Positions 18,544 to 27,195 of a stretch of DNA of 64,000 nucleotides are shown here, one piece after another. Numbering within the stretch: position 1 is the first letter of the stretch; each line of letters begins with the position of its first letter. Source of the DNA: Hungatella sp. (GTDB taxonomy: Bacteria > Bacillota > Clostridia > Lachnospirales > Lachnospiraceae); assembly GCA_009712635.1 (NCBI GenBank), contig WASS01000020.1, positions 434,001 through 498,000 on the forward strand. The letters are read 5' to 3'. The notes beneath the pieces were generated by a model. It ran no database searches. It saw nothing but the letters and a program-made list of their open reading frames with translations, and had not been told where the DNA came from. The position numbers and the translations under genes were made by a program.

Positions 18544-18885
18544 TTAAAATGCATTGGAAATCAATCGGATTTCCTGACCTAAGATGGCCACTACATCAAA
18601 CCTGCAAGGCACAGATTCCCCTAACCGGTTCCTATATAAATACCGTCTCGCTGTGTTCCTGATTTTCAGCTGCTTTCTGGCATCCACCGCTTCGGCAGGG
18701 TCACCCATGTTTGCATTTTCCCGGTATTTCACCTCTACAAAAACATAATAGCTTCCATCTTTCGCTATTAAGTCAATTTCTCCTGACCGGTCCCGGTAAT
18801 TCCGCTCCAGAATCTCATAGCCGGCATGCTGTAGATAATCCGCAGCGATCTCTTCAAACCTGGATCCGGTCTCTCTCTTATTCAC
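18544..18885 (-). CDS. yraN: YraN/UPF0102 family nuclease-like protein
   Basis: About 113 residues. The motif block GEIDLIAKDG...YVFVEVKYR is the Holliday-resolvase-like nuclease core (E, D and ExK). The function of the family is uncertain. GTG at 18885 is selected since it follows GGGGAGAA and overlaps the rnhB stop by 8 bases, giving translational coupling; an ATG at 18945 would run deep into rnhB. rnhB-yraN adjacency is common in bacteria. Confidence 0.85.
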   Translation of the reverse strand: MNKRETGSRFEEIAADYLQHAGYEILERNYRDRSGEIDLIAKDGSYYVFVEVKYRENANMGDPAEAVDARKQLKIRNTARRYLYRNRLGESVPCRFDVVAILGQEIRLISNAF

Positions 18886-19534
18886 ACTTCTCCCCAGAGA
18901 CGAAATTCTTAATAAAACTCCGTCTGTGTATGGGGCAGGGGCCAAACTCCTTCAGCGCCGCGATATGGGCTCCTGTACCATATCCCTTATGCTTTGCGAA
19001 ACCATACTGGGGGAAAAGTTTATCATACTCTTCCATCATATGATCTCTGGTTACTTTTGCCATAATACTGGCAGCTGCGATTGACACGCTTTTTCCATCC
19101 CCTTTCACAATGGGAATCTGGGGTATATTAAGACCTGGAATGGTCACCGCATCATTTAACAAGACCTCCGGCACCATTCCCAGTTTGGATACTGCTGTTC
19201 TCATGGCTTCATAAGTTGCCTGTAAAATATTGATCTCATCAATCCGGTCCGGGCCTGCCACACCAATCCCAATTGCCAGAGCTTTCTCCTGTATCTCTTC
19301 AAACAAAGCCTCCCTGCGTTTTTCAGACAGCTTTTTTGAATCATTTAAAAAAAGGATTTCACAATCTCTGGGTAATATAACCGCCCCTGCAACCACAGGT
19401 CCGGCTAAAGGTCCTCTTCCGGCTTCGTCAATTCCGCAAACCAGTACATGAGCCTCATATTCCCGTTCAAATTCCTTCATTACTTCCAATCGCTTCAGCT
19501 CTTCTAACCGTTTCTCTTCCGTTAATTTTCTCAT
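18878..19534 (-). CDS. rnhB: Ribonuclease HII
   Basis: A 218-residue protein. The catalytic motif GIDEAGRGPLAGPVVAGAV begins near residue 34 with D36 and E37; LNDSKKLS and LLNDAVTIPG supply further conserved aspartates. It removes ribonucleotides from RNA-DNA hybrids. A lysine/glutamate-rich helix of ~25 residues precedes the core, as in many Firmicutes. Start ATG at 19534 follows GGAGAGAATAAG. Confidence 0.96.
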   Translation of the reverse strand: MRKLTEEKRLEELKRLEVMKEFEREYEAHVLVCGIDEAGRGPLAGPVVAGAVILPRDCEILFLNDSKKLSEKRREALFEEIQEKALAIGIGVAGPDRIDEINILQATYEAMRTAVSKLGMVPEVLLNDAVTIPGLNIPQIPIVKGDGKSVSIAAASIMAKVTRDHMMEEYDKLFPQYGFAKHKGYGTGAHIAALKEFGPCPIHRRSFIKNFVSGEKCE

Positions 19535-19606
19535 CTTATTCTCTCCAGTAATTTCATTAAAAACATGGACCTGCTCTGAAAAACGAGCCGGCCCATTGAT
19601 GTATTC

Positions 19607-20452
19607 TTATGATTGCTGCGGAGTCTCAAGAGTGAGACGTCCTAATTTACCGCTTCTGAAATCCTCAATCAGCAGATTGGATGCCCGGTTTAAATCCAGC
19701 TCTCCGCCTCTTGCAAGACAGGCTCTGGCTCTGGCGATCTGCATCAGGCCCTCCAGGGGATCTTCCGCAGACAGATCATAACGCTCCGACAATACCTGAG
19801 GATAGGAGCTCCTTAAAAAACGGATCAGTTCCATGGCAAGCTCTTCTTTATTTAAGATCTCATCATTAATGGAACCAATGAGAGCAAGACGGATTCCCAC
19901 CTGCTGATCTTCAAATCTTGGCCACAAGATTCCGGGTGTATCAAGAAGTTCCAGGCTTTTGTTCAGGCGGATCCATTGATTCCCCTTTGTGACACCTGGT
20001 TTATTGCCGGTCTTTGCGCAAGCCTTGCCTGCAAATGAGTTAATAAATGTGGATTTTCCCACATTGGGGATTCCCACTACCATGGCACGTACCGGTCGGT
20101 TTAAAATACCCCTTCTCCGGTCCCGTTCTATCTTTTCCTTACAGGCTTCCAAAACAACACCATTGATTGACTTTAAGCCTGCACCGCTTTTTGAATTCAC
20201 TTTTACAACATGACAGCCTTTTTCTACAAAATAAGACGCCCATGCATTGTTACACCGTTCATCTGCAAGATCCGATTTATTCAGCAGTACCAGACGGGCT
20301 TTTCCCGCACCCAGATCATCGATATCCGGATTCCGGCTGCTTAAAGGCACTCTTGCATCTACCAGTTCGATAATCAAATCAATTAATTTGATATCTTCTT
20401 TCATTGCCCTTTTGGCTTTGGTCATATGACCTGGATACCATTGTATATTCAT
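19607..20452 (-). CDS. rbgA: 50S ribosome assembly GTPase RbgA (YlqF)
   Basis: A 281-residue circularly permuted GTPase: the NKSD (G4) motif LNKSDL comes first (residue ~57), then G1 GIPNVGKST and G3 DTPGIL. The N-terminus WYPGHMTKAKR is typical of RbgA, which completes late 50S assembly. It is 9 bases after lepB, as in many Firmicutes (rplS-lepB-rbgA-rnhB). Confidence 0.96.
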   Translation of the reverse strand: MNIQWYPGHMTKAKRAMKEDIKLIDLIIELVDARVPLSSRNPDIDDLGAGKARLVLLNKSDLADERCNNAWASYFVEKGCHVVKVNSKSGAGLKSINGVVLEACKEKIERDRRRGILNRPVRAMVVGIPNVGKSTFINSFAGKACAKTGNKPGVTKGNQWIRLNKSLELLDTPGILWPRFEDQQVGIRLALIGSINDEILNKEELAMELIRFLRSSYPQVLSERYDLSAEDPLEGLMQIARARACLARGGELDLNRASNLLIEDFRSGKLGRLTLETPQQS

Positions 20453-20461
20453 AACATTCCT

Positions 20462-21013
20462 CTATTTCGAACGAATTAATTCCAACTTTACAAGGGGCAG
20501 CATACGTAACCATATTTTTCCTTTGATCTGACTGCCGCTAACATTCCCGATATTGGAAAAACGACTGTCTTCACTGCTGTCCCGGTTATCTCCTAATAAA
20601 AAATATTCCTCTTCCCCCAGCTTCATTGGCTTTTCAGCCAGCCCCGCCAGGGATATCCGGCCAAGTCCTGCCGGTTCTTCTAACTTTTCGCCATTGATAT
20701 AGATCTCATCGTTTTTAATCTCCACCGTTTCTCCAGGCAGTCCAACGATACGCTTTACATTCATCTTCTGGTCTTCTCTTTGAAACACAACAACATCAAA
20801 CCGGTCCGGCTTCCCGAAATCATAGGACAGGCGATCCATTAAAACAACATCGCCGGACGCAAAAAGGGGGAGCATGGAATGTCCCGCAATAACGATCTGA
20901 GTTCCATAAGCATAGACCAGAAACAATGCAAATGCAATCACTACAACGATGTCAACGATCCAGTTGACAAAATGGCGGAGCCTGTTATTATCTTCACTAT
21001 GATAAAAATCCAT
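20462..21013 (-). CDS. lepB: Type I signal peptidase
   Basis: A 183-residue membrane-anchored serine peptidase. One membrane segment spans residues ~17-37. The catalytic serine is S46 in GHSMLPL and the catalytic lysine K87 in NVKRIVGLPGE; GDNRDSSEDSR is the last conserved box. It removes signal peptides from exported proteins on the outer face of the membrane. Confidence 0.96.
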   Translation of the reverse strand: MDFYHSEDNNRLRHFVNWIVDIVVVIAFALFLVYAYGTQIVIAGHSMLPLFASGDVVLMDRLSYDFGKPDRFDVVVFQREDQKMNVKRIVGLPGETVEIKNDEIYINGEKLEEPAGLGRISLAGLAEKPMKLGEEEYFLLGDNRDSSEDSRFSNIGNVSGSQIKGKIWLRMLPLVKLELIRSK

Positions 21014-21036
21014 TATGATACCCCACCTACTAAAGA

Positions 21037-21059
21037 AAGGGACAATTTACATTGTCCCT
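21037..21059 (-). terminator. Hairpin between rplS and lepB, partial terminator
   Basis: AGGGACAAT pairs with ATTGTCCCT (21038-21046 with 21051-21059), loop 4 bases, followed on the minus strand by TTCTTTAG. The short, interrupted T-run suggests partial termination, which would give more L19 than signal peptidase. Confidence 0.65.
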
Positions 21060-21075
21060 CTCAAATGTTCCGGAA

Positions 21076-21423
21076 TTATTTAACCAGTTCTTTGACCTTA
21101 GCAGCCTTACCAACTCTGTCTCTTAAGTAATTCAGTTTTGCTCTTCTTACTTTACCCTTTCTTACAACTTCAACGTTGTCTACGGAAGGGGAATGTAATG
21201 GCCAGGTTTTCTCTACGCCGATACCGTTAGAATTCTTTCTTACAGTAAAGGTTTCTCTGGCTCCGCCGTTCTGTCTCTTGATAACGGTTCCTTCGAAAAT
21301 CTGGATTCTTTCGCGGGTTCCCTCTTTGATCTTGTTGTATACTTTTACAGTATCACCAACGTGGAAAACCGGTACGGTCTGCTTTAACTGAGCTGCTTCA
21401 ATATTCTTAATAATTTCGTTCAT
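21076..21423 (-). CDS. rplS: 50S ribosomal protein L19
   Basis: The 115 residues match L19 in length and sequence ([47 protein letters not shown]). It sits at the 30S-50S interface. ATG at 21423 follows AAGGAGGTTCACACA. In many bacteria rplS directly follows trmD; here two unrelated genes and a promoter lie between. Confidence 0.98.
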   Translation of the reverse strand: MNEIIKNIEAAQLKQTVPVFHVGDTVKVYNKIKEGTRERIQIFEGTVIKRQNGGARETFTVRKNSNGIGVEKTWPLHSPSVDNVEVVRKGKVRRAKLNYLRDRVGKAAKVKELVK

Positions 21424-21517
21424 TGTGTGAACCTCCTTGATTTTTATTTGATGTTCTTAATACTTCATACTGGAATCCGTAACAGAGGACCATCGCCTTT
21501 TCATCACAACATTTTGT
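21424..21517 (-). promoter_or_regulatory. Possible structured leader of rplS
   Basis: The roughly 90-base leader between the promoter and the L19 start includes a hairpin (TGGTCC ... GGATTCCA, plus positions ~21469-21493). L19 leaders that mediate autoregulation are known in some Firmicutes. I cannot match this one to the known covariance model by eye. Confidence 0.35.
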
Positions 21518-21546
21518 ATTTTAACATAAAGGATTGTCGAATGCAA
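21518..21546 (-). promoter_or_regulatory. SigA promoter of the rplS operon
   Basis: Minus-strand TTGCAT (21541-21546), 17 bases, TAAAAT (21518-21523). It lies in the 195-base gap after the M50-like gene, in which I see no clear terminator. Confidence 0.65.
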
Positions 21547-21618
21547 CCTTTTTTATTGAATATTATTCCCTTAAGTCTATGCAGTTAAACATGCCGGGTG
21601 GTTTCAGCTTCAGCCTGT

Positions 21619-22152
21619 TTAAAATAATAAGAACAAGTTGGGAATAATCATGGCAATGGCTGCAGCATAGATAGCATCTAACCATACAACGGAGCCAATT
21701 GCTCCTACATAGATCAGCCCAATTACAGGTGCTACAATCAATTTAACCAGCATATTAACATTTTTATTTTTCAGTATATTATTTACCAGTACCTTAGCGT
21801 CACCAGTACTGGGAAATGCATGCATAAGAGCGGAAAATCCGATCCAGCCCAATAAAAGATTTAATGGATTTGAGTAATCTTTAAAAATAATTAAATCTAT
21901 GGCAGCTGGCGATAAAATGATCATACCGATCAGTGTATTGATCAAAAACGGTCCTGTAGAAATTAAAAAGGTTTTGAGAGGATCCTGTGTTGCTTCATGC
22001 AACACATATCCACAAGGATTGGAAAACTGAAAATATTTCACCTCATATACCGGAACCCTCATCAGGCGGCAAAAAATCTGATGCGCAAGTTCATGAATAA
22101 TCACACCCGGAAATGTGACAACTGATACAATGATACCTGGAACAAAAAACAT
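21619..22152 (-). CDS. Integral-membrane zinc metallopeptidase-like protein (M50/S2P-type fold)
   Basis: The 177 residues begin with a membrane segment containing HELAH at residues 20-24, the HExxH zinc motif. A third ligand may be D118 in STGDAK, in the place taken by the LDG aspartate of site-2 proteases. About four hydrophobic segments are visible. A short beta-rich stretch (PVYEVKYFQFSNPCGYVLHE) follows the zinc motif. Such small membrane metallopeptidases are found in many Firmicutes without known substrate. It starts 16 bases after the TPR gene stop, with AAGGAGGAGG ahead, so the two are probably a functional pair (inference). Confidence 0.75.
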   Translation of the reverse strand: MFFVPGIIVSVVTFPGVIIHELAHQIFCRLMRVPVYEVKYFQFSNPCGYVLHEATQDPLKTFLISTGPFLINTLIGMIILSPAAIDLIIFKDYSNPLNLLLGWIGFSALMHAFPSTGDAKVLVNNILKNKNVNMLVKLIVAPVIGLIYVGAIGSVVWLDAIYAAAIAMIIPNLFLLF

Positions 22153-22167
22153 AGCAAGGCCTCCTCC

Positions 22168-23259
22168 TTATTCGTCTATATAATAGTCATGGAGAGATAA
22201 GTTCCCATCCAGATAACTCTTAAAATCTGCATCTAATTCATTTCCCTTAGAAACATACTCTTTAACAAGTGCATCTGCATCCGTGTTCTTTGCGTTTTCT
22301 TTCAGCGCAATTAAATATGTTTCCCACACATAGTCCCCCTCCGGATTTTGCTCATATGCTTTTGATGCCAGATCCAGACCTTCTTCTTTCTTTCCTTCCA
22401 AAAGCCTGATAATTGCAAGTCCACGTGAAGCTGAGCTGTAGGTTTTATCCGCAAGCAGCACCTCGTTATAGCAGTTTTCCGCATACTGTAAATCTCCCTG
22501 CCGCCGCGACAGAGTTGCTAACTGAACCTTTGCGTCTAACATGTTATTATCTTCCTGAATGGATTTTTCAAGACAGCTCCTGGCTTCGCCAGCATCTCCG
22601 GCAAACATGGACATGTAATAATAAACCAACGCCTTATCCTGTTCCGGGTCACTCAGCAGCTGATTTAAATAATCATAGCCCGTTTCTAATACTTCCTCTT
22701 TAGACTTGGCCTCCTCCAGTTTCGATTGCATATTCTGAACAGTGTCATAAGTATGAAAGAACCTGTCTAATTTATCTATGTACCGGTTCATTCTGGTAAC
22801 GGTACTCGCCTCCATTTTCTTCCCGGATAAATTGTTGGAAAGAACATACGACGCATCATCATAAAATCCGCCGTCCATGGCAATATCAGTCAACCGGACT
22901 GCAACAGGAACGGAACCTGGATATTGCTCCACAACAGTATGCAAGCCCTGGATCGCTTCAACGATATCCCCATTGGCAGCTTTGGCTTCTGCATTTACAT
23001 ATATTTTATAGGATTTTATAACTTTGGGAAAGCGAATGAAAGCGAATCCCAACAAAACAACAATAATCGCTGAAAAAACAATAAAAAGTTTTGGAACCGG
23101 GTAGCGGATGAATCGTTCCCGGCAGGCACTGCACAATACGGAATCTGGATTTTCAGTACGGTCGATCAGCCCATGTCCACATGCTCCGCACCGATTTTCA
23201 GTTTCCCATTGGTCCTCTTGTCCGTTATCTAATTCTGGTACATTTGGTTCTTCCTGCAT
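22168..23259 (-). CDS. Membrane-anchored zinc-ribbon and TPR-repeat protein
   Basis: The 363 residues show a zinc ribbon (C24-x2-C27 ... C43-x2-C46), one membrane segment at about 57-76, then an external or internal helical region made of TPR-like repeats (GDIVEAIQGLHTVVEQYPGS; DLQYAENCYNEVLLADKTYSS; KKEEGLDLASKAYEQNPEG). No enzyme motif is visible. It may act as an adaptor recruiting client proteins to the M50-like peptidase encoded next (inference). ATG at 23259 follows AAGGAG. It has no counterpart in the standard trmD-rplS cluster. Confidence 0.75.
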   Translation of the reverse strand: MQEEPNVPELDNGQEDQWETENRCGACGHGLIDRTENPDSVLCSACRERFIRYPVPKLFIVFSAIIVVLLGFAFIRFPKVIKSYKIYVNAEAKAANGDIVEAIQGLHTVVEQYPGSVPVAVRLTDIAMDGGFYDDASYVLSNNLSGKKMEASTVTRMNRYIDKLDRFFHTYDTVQNMQSKLEEAKSKEEVLETGYDYLNQLLSDPEQDKALVYYYMSMFAGDAGEARSCLEKSIQEDNNMLDAKVQLATLSRRQGDLQYAENCYNEVLLADKTYSSASRGLAIIRLLEGKKEEGLDLASKAYEQNPEGDYVWETYLIALKENAKNTDADALVKEYVSKGNELDADFKSYLDGNLSLHDYYIDE

Positions 23260-23370
23260 TTTCTAAACTCCTTTATTTATTGGCTAAAGCCTCCTTTTAT
23301 GATATCGGTCTCACATATTGTTATATTAAGTGTAAAAGGGAAAGTGTAGTAATCATTACTCTTTTTTCCA

Positions 23371-23411
23371 TAAAAAATGCGGAGTTGCTGATAATAACAG
23401 CATTCTCCGCA
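23371..23411 (-). terminator. Terminator after trmD
   Basis: TGCGGAG plus GCTG pairs with CAGC plus CTCCGCA (23378-23390 with 23398-23411, small internal loop), followed on the minus strand by TTTTTT. It separates the ffh-trmD transcript from the TPR gene. The remaining bases 23260-23370 contain a small palindrome GTAATGATTAC but no clear promoter that I can defend. Confidence 0.8.
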
Positions 23412-23425
23412 ATAGAACCGTTGGT

Positions 23426-24172
23426 TTATTCCCTGTCTTCCAGTTCTTTTAAAAGCTTATTTAAATATTCCACTTCTTTTTTTGACAGTACCGCTTCTTT
23501 TAAAAGATCCGGTCTCCGCTCCAGAGTCCGCTTAATGGATTGCTCCCGCCTCCATATGTCAATATTTTTATGGTGCCCGGATAATAAAACCTCCGGAACC
23601 GTTAGCCCCCTGTACTCCTCTGGTCTGGTATACTGAGGGTACTCAAGTAGATTGTCATGAAAGGATTCAAATTCGGCAGATGTCTCATTCTTTAATACGC
23701 CTGGTATTAAACGGGAGATGCAGTCAATCATCACCATGGCAGGAAGCTCCCCGCCAGTCAGCACATAATCTCCGATGGAAAGGAAGTCCGTTGCAACAAG
23801 ATTCAATGCCCTCTCATCTATTCCCTCATAGTGACCGCACAGAAAAACCAGATCCTCTTCTTTGGCCAGTTCCCCTGCGATGGTCTGATTAAATACAGTT
23901 CCCTGGGGGGTCATGTAAATCACACGGGGCTTTTTACCAATCTTATTACACAGATCGTCGTAAGCTTCGCATATGGGCATGGGCTGCATCACCATTCCGG
24001 CACCGCCTCCATAGGGATAATCATCCACACTGTGGTGCTTATCTGCGGAATAGTCTCTGATGTCAATTGCTTCTATGGATAACAGACCTTTTTCTGCAGC
24101 TCTGCCGATAATGCTGGTATTCAGACCGTTTAAGACCATATCAGGAAAAAGTGTCAATATATGATAATTCAT
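23426..24172 (-). CDS. trmD: tRNA (guanine-N1)-methyltransferase
   Basis: A 248-residue SPOUT methyltransferase with the trefoil-knot motifs LCGHYEGIDER and SIGDYVLTGGELPAMVMID, and the N-terminus YHILTLFPDMV. It methylates G37 of tRNAs reading CUN, CCN and CGG, preventing frameshifts. It follows rimM by 21 bases and ends the transcript. Confidence 0.97.
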   Translation of the reverse strand: MNYHILTLFPDMVLNGLNTSIIGRAAEKGLLSIEAIDIRDYSADKHHSVDDYPYGGGAGMVMQPMPICEAYDDLCNKIGKKPRVIYMTPQGTVFNQTIAGELAKEEDLVFLCGHYEGIDERALNLVATDFLSIGDYVLTGGELPAMVMIDCISRLIPGVLKNETSAEFESFHDNLLEYPQYTRPEEYRGLTVPEVLLSGHHKNIDIWRREQSIKRTLERRPDLLKEAVLSKKEVEYLNKLLKELEDRE

Positions 24173-24193
24173 TCTTTATTTCTACCCCTATCC

Positions 24194-24703
24194 TTAGTCC
24201 AGAAGCCCGTCCATCATATGAACTGTTACAACTTTCTTCTCCAGATCCACATTCAGAACGCATTCTTTAATTGCAGGCAGAAGTACCTCTCTGCCATCCG
24301 TCATCTTGACCTCATAGACATCATTGGCGCCTGTCTTAATCACATCGGTCAATGTCCCCAGCTCTTCCCCATCGTCTTTTACTACGGAAAGACCGATGAG
24401 GTCAATAATAAAGTTCTCATCAGGGCCCAGTTTTACTGCCAGATCTCTTGTGATTAAAAGATCCTTACCCTTGTATTTTTCAATTTCCTCAATGGAATCA
24501 TATCCTTTAAACTTCAGGATCACCATATTTTTAAAGAATTTTACTCCCTCAATATCCAAATCAATCTGTTCCCGGCCTGTGTCGAGAATCACTTTCTTTA
24601 ACTGTTTAAAACGGGCGGAATCATCCGTTGTTGGAAACACCTTTACTTCTCCCTTTACCCCATGGGTGGAAGAAATCACTCCGACTCTCAGTAAATTATC
24701 CAT
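24194..24703 (-). CDS. rimM: 16S rRNA processing protein RimM
   Basis: About 169 residues with the RimM start [20 protein letters not shown] and the C-terminal PRC-barrel ([36 protein letters not shown]). It binds S19 and helps 30S head maturation. The start is set at ATG 24703, five bases after GGAGAG; longer in-frame starts (24715, 24778) lack a site and add residues unlike the family. Confidence 0.96.
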   Translation of the reverse strand: MDNLLRVGVISSTHGVKGEVKVFPTTDDSARFKQLKKVILDTGREQIDLDIEGVKFFKNMVILKFKGYDSIEEIEKYKGKDLLITRDLAVKLGPDENFIIDLIGLSVVKDDGEELGTLTDVIKTGANDVYEVKMTDGREVLLPAIKECVLNVDLEKKVVTVHMMDGLLD

Positions 24704-24792
24704 TTGTCTCTCCATATCATATAAAAGAAACCGGATATTACTATCCGGCTTAATTCTGGACGCTGCTTCGTAAACCATTGGTTTTTGAAAGC

Positions 24793-24828
24793 AAAAGAAG
24801 ACCGTCTTCCCGACAGGTCGGCGGTCTT
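24793..24828 (-). terminator. Hairpin between khpA and rimM, partial terminator
   Basis: AAGACCG (24798-24804) pairs with CGGTCTT (24822-24828); an inner CGAC/GTCG helix extends it. The minus strand continues CTTCTTTTGC. Probably a partial terminator lowering rimM-trmD relative to rpsP. Confidence 0.6.
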
Positions 24829-24835
24829 TTAAAAG

Positions 24836-25063
24836 TTACTGTATCTCAACAGTAACTTTTTTATCTTCTTTGGAAGCTGCTGCTTTTACAACAGAGCGGA
24901 TGGCTTTCGCTATTCTGCCCTGTTTGCCAATTACCTTACCCATATCGGAAGGTTCTACCGTAAGTTCAAGGACGATTTCATCGTCTTTTACAGTCTCCGT
25001 AACAGCAACATGATCTGGATTATCAACCAGTGCTCTTGCAATTACTTCTACTAATTCCTTCAT
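24836..25063 (-). CDS. khpA: RNA-binding KH-domain protein KhpA (YlqC)
   Basis: A ~75-residue single KH domain with the GxxG loop in VIGKQGRIAKAIRS. KhpA forms a complex with KhpB/Jag and binds many small RNAs, affecting cell size and division in streptococci. ATG at 25063 lies six bases after AGAGGTG; a GTG three codons upstream (25072) overlaps that site. rpsP-khpA-rimM-trmD is the standard Firmicute order. Confidence 0.95.
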   Translation of the reverse strand: MKELVEVIARALVDNPDHVAVTETVKDDEIVLELTVEPSDMGKVIGKQGRIAKAIRSVVKAAASKEDKKVTVEIQ

Positions 25064-25078
25064 ATGCTTCACCTCTCA

Positions 25079-25321
25079 CTACTGGATACCGGCGATCTTT
25101 AAAAGCTTGCTTACAACTTCAGTTGGCTGAGCACCTGTTGCTAACCACTTTTTAGCGTTCTCTTCGTTAAACTTGATTACGCTTGGTTCTGTGGTAGGAT
25201 CATAGTATCCAATTTCTTCGATGAATCTGCCATCTCTGGGAGATCTGGAATCTGCAACTACAATTCTATAGAAAGGAGCCTTTTTCTGACCCATTCTTTT
25301 TAATCTCATTTTTACTGCCAT
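25079..25321 (-). CDS. rpsP: 30S ribosomal protein S16
   Basis: 80 residues beginning [26 protein letters not shown] (read in parts), with GYYDPT in the middle, which is diagnostic for S16. It follows ffh by 85 bases and precedes khpA by 6. Confidence 0.98.
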   Translation of the reverse strand: MAVKMRLKRMGQKKAPFYRIVVADSRSPRDGRFIEEIGYYDPTTEPSVIKFNEENAKKWLATGAQPTEVVSKLLKIAGIQ

Positions 25322-25405
25322 GTTCTAATTCACCTCCTTAAATCTTAAATTGTGAAACTTATATATAGCGACGCAGGAACCTGCCTTGCTAACATCAAAG
25401 TAATA

Positions 25406-26761
25406 TTAAAACGGTAATTTCAGTTTTCCAAGGAGTCCTGCGCCACCGCGGCGTTTACCTCCGCCAAGCATTCCAGGCAGCTGTTTCATCATCTTCTTCA
25501 TCTGATCAAACTGCTTTACAATCCGGTTCACTTCACTGATATCAACCCCTGCACCCTTTGCTACCCGCTGTTTTCTCGATGCGTTCTTCATTAAGTCGGG
25601 ATTGGTCCGTTCTTTGTTCGTCATGGAAAGGATGATTGCTTCCACCCGGTCCATGGCCTTTTCATCAATATCCATATCTTTCATCTGTCCCATGCCAGGC
25701 ATCATACTCATAATGCTTGCCATACCGCCCATGTTTTTCACCTGGGTCATCTGCTCTAAAAAGTCATTGTAATCAAATTCTGCTTTTTTAAGCTTCTGGG
25801 AAAGTTCTCTGGCTTTTTCTTCATCCACCTGGGTTTCTGCCTTTTCAATTAGAGAAAGGATATCTCCCATGCCTAAAATTCGGGAAGCCATACGATCCGG
25901 ATAAAATTGCTCCAAATCGGATAGTTTTTCACCCATACCAACATAAAGTACCGGCTTACCTGTAACAGCACGGATGGATAATGCGGAACCGCCTCTTGTA
26001 TCGCCATCTAATTTTGTTATGATGACACCGTCAATTCCAATCTTATCATGGAACATACTGGCTACATTCACGGCATCCTGACCTGTCATGGCATCAACAA
26101 CCAGAATCGTCTGATGAACTTCAACGCTTTCTTTTATTTCAATCAGCTCATTCATCATGTCTTCATCAATATGAAGACGGCCTGCTGTATCAAGGATCAC
26201 AACATTCTGGCCATTCTTTGCTGCATAAGCCATGGAAGCTTTGGCAATATCAGCCGGCTTCTGGTTTTCTCCCATGGAAAATACGGGAACGCCCTGTTTT
26301 TCACCGTTGATCTGCAGCTGTTTGATCGCTGCGGGACGATAAATGTCACAGGCAACCAAAAGTGGATTTCTTCCTTTTGCTTTTAACTTACCGGCAATCT
26401 TGGCTGTGGTCGTTGTCTTACCTGCACCCTGCAAACCAGCCATTAAAATGACTGTAATCTCACTGGCGGGCTTCAGTTCTATTTCTGTTGTTTCAGAACC
26501 CATGAGTTTCACAAGTTCTTCATTTACAATCTTTATTACCATCTGGCCGGGAGTAAGGCTGTTCTGGACATCCTGTCCAATGGCTCTCTCCTGCACAGCA
26601 TTGATAAACTGTTTTACTACCTTAAAGTTAACATCTGCTTCCAAAAGAGCCATCTTAACTTCTTTTAAGGCTGTCTTTACATCTGCTTCGGACAAACGTC
26701 CTTTGCCTCTTAAATTCTTAAACACATTCTGTAACTTATCGGATAAGCTCTCAAAAGCCAT
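25406..26761 (-). CDS. ffh: Signal recognition particle protein Ffh
   Basis: 451 residues: N domain, GTPase G domain (GLQGAGKTTT near residue 107; DTAGR; TKLDGD) and a methionine-rich M domain (MASIMSMMPGMGQM) that binds signal sequences and 4.5S/6S RNA. It targets nascent membrane proteins to FtsY. ATG at 26761 follows AGGAGGGCGTTAG. Encoded directly after its usual partner ylxM. Confidence 0.98.
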   Translation of the reverse strand: MAFESLSDKLQNVFKNLRGKGRLSEADVKTALKEVKMALLEADVNFKVVKQFINAVQERAIGQDVQNSLTPGQMVIKIVNEELVKLMGSETTEIELKPASEITVILMAGLQGAGKTTTTAKIAGKLKAKGRNPLLVACDIYRPAAIKQLQINGEKQGVPVFSMGENQKPADIAKASMAYAAKNGQNVVILDTAGRLHIDEDMMNELIEIKESVEVHQTILVVDAMTGQDAVNVASMFHDKIGIDGVIITKLDGDTRGGSALSIRAVTGKPVLYVGMGEKLSDLEQFYPDRMASRILGMGDILSLIEKAETQVDEEKARELSQKLKKAEFDYNDFLEQMTQVKNMGGMASIMSMMPGMGQMKDMDIDEKAMDRVEAIILSMTNKERTNPDLMKNASRKQRVAKGAGVDISEVNRIVKQFDQMKKMMKQLPGMLGGGKRRGGAGLLGKLKLPF

Positions 26762-26772
26762 CTAACGCCCTC

Positions 26773-27123
26773 CTAATGAGCTTCCAGCTCGATGATTTCG
26801 CCCGATATCTCTTCGATGCGATGGATCAGACTCATATCCTTTGTATCGGCAAACTGTGCCGTTAAATTCCGGATTTCTCTTGCCAGTCCCTTGGTTTTTT
26901 CAAATTTTTCTACCAGATGAAGCTTTTCTTCATAGCCCTCTAATATCTTATCACATCGCTTTACAAGATCATGAACGCCCTGACGGCTGATTCCCTGTTC
27001 CTGTGCAATCTCACTGAGGGATAAATCGTATAATACCACATCTTCATAGATGTTTCTTTGATGCTCTGTCAGCAGAGCTCCGTAGAAATCATACAAAAGT
27101 CCCTGTCTTGCAATCTTCTCCAT
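26773..27123 (-). CDS. ylxM: YlxM/p13-like helix-turn-helix protein
   Basis: About 116 residues with a sigma-70 region-4-like HTH (LSEIAQEQGISRQGVHDLVKR) and a coiled-coil C-terminus. YlxM associates with the SRP pathway in streptococci and stimulates Ffh/FtsY GTPase. ATG at 27123 is preferred (AGGTGATGAT ahead) to an ATG at 27147 with no site. Eleven bases precede ffh. Confidence 0.92.
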   Translation of the reverse strand: MEKIARQGLLYDFYGALLTEHQRNIYEDVVLYDLSLSEIAQEQGISRQGVHDLVKRCDKILEGYEEKLHLVEKFEKTKGLAREIRNLTAQFADTKDMSLIHRIEEISGEIIELEAH

Positions 27124-27195
27124 ATCATCACCTGTGATATCATACAATACTTTTTTTAAGGTGTCAAGTATTTTTTCTTTACACCCTTCAAAAAA

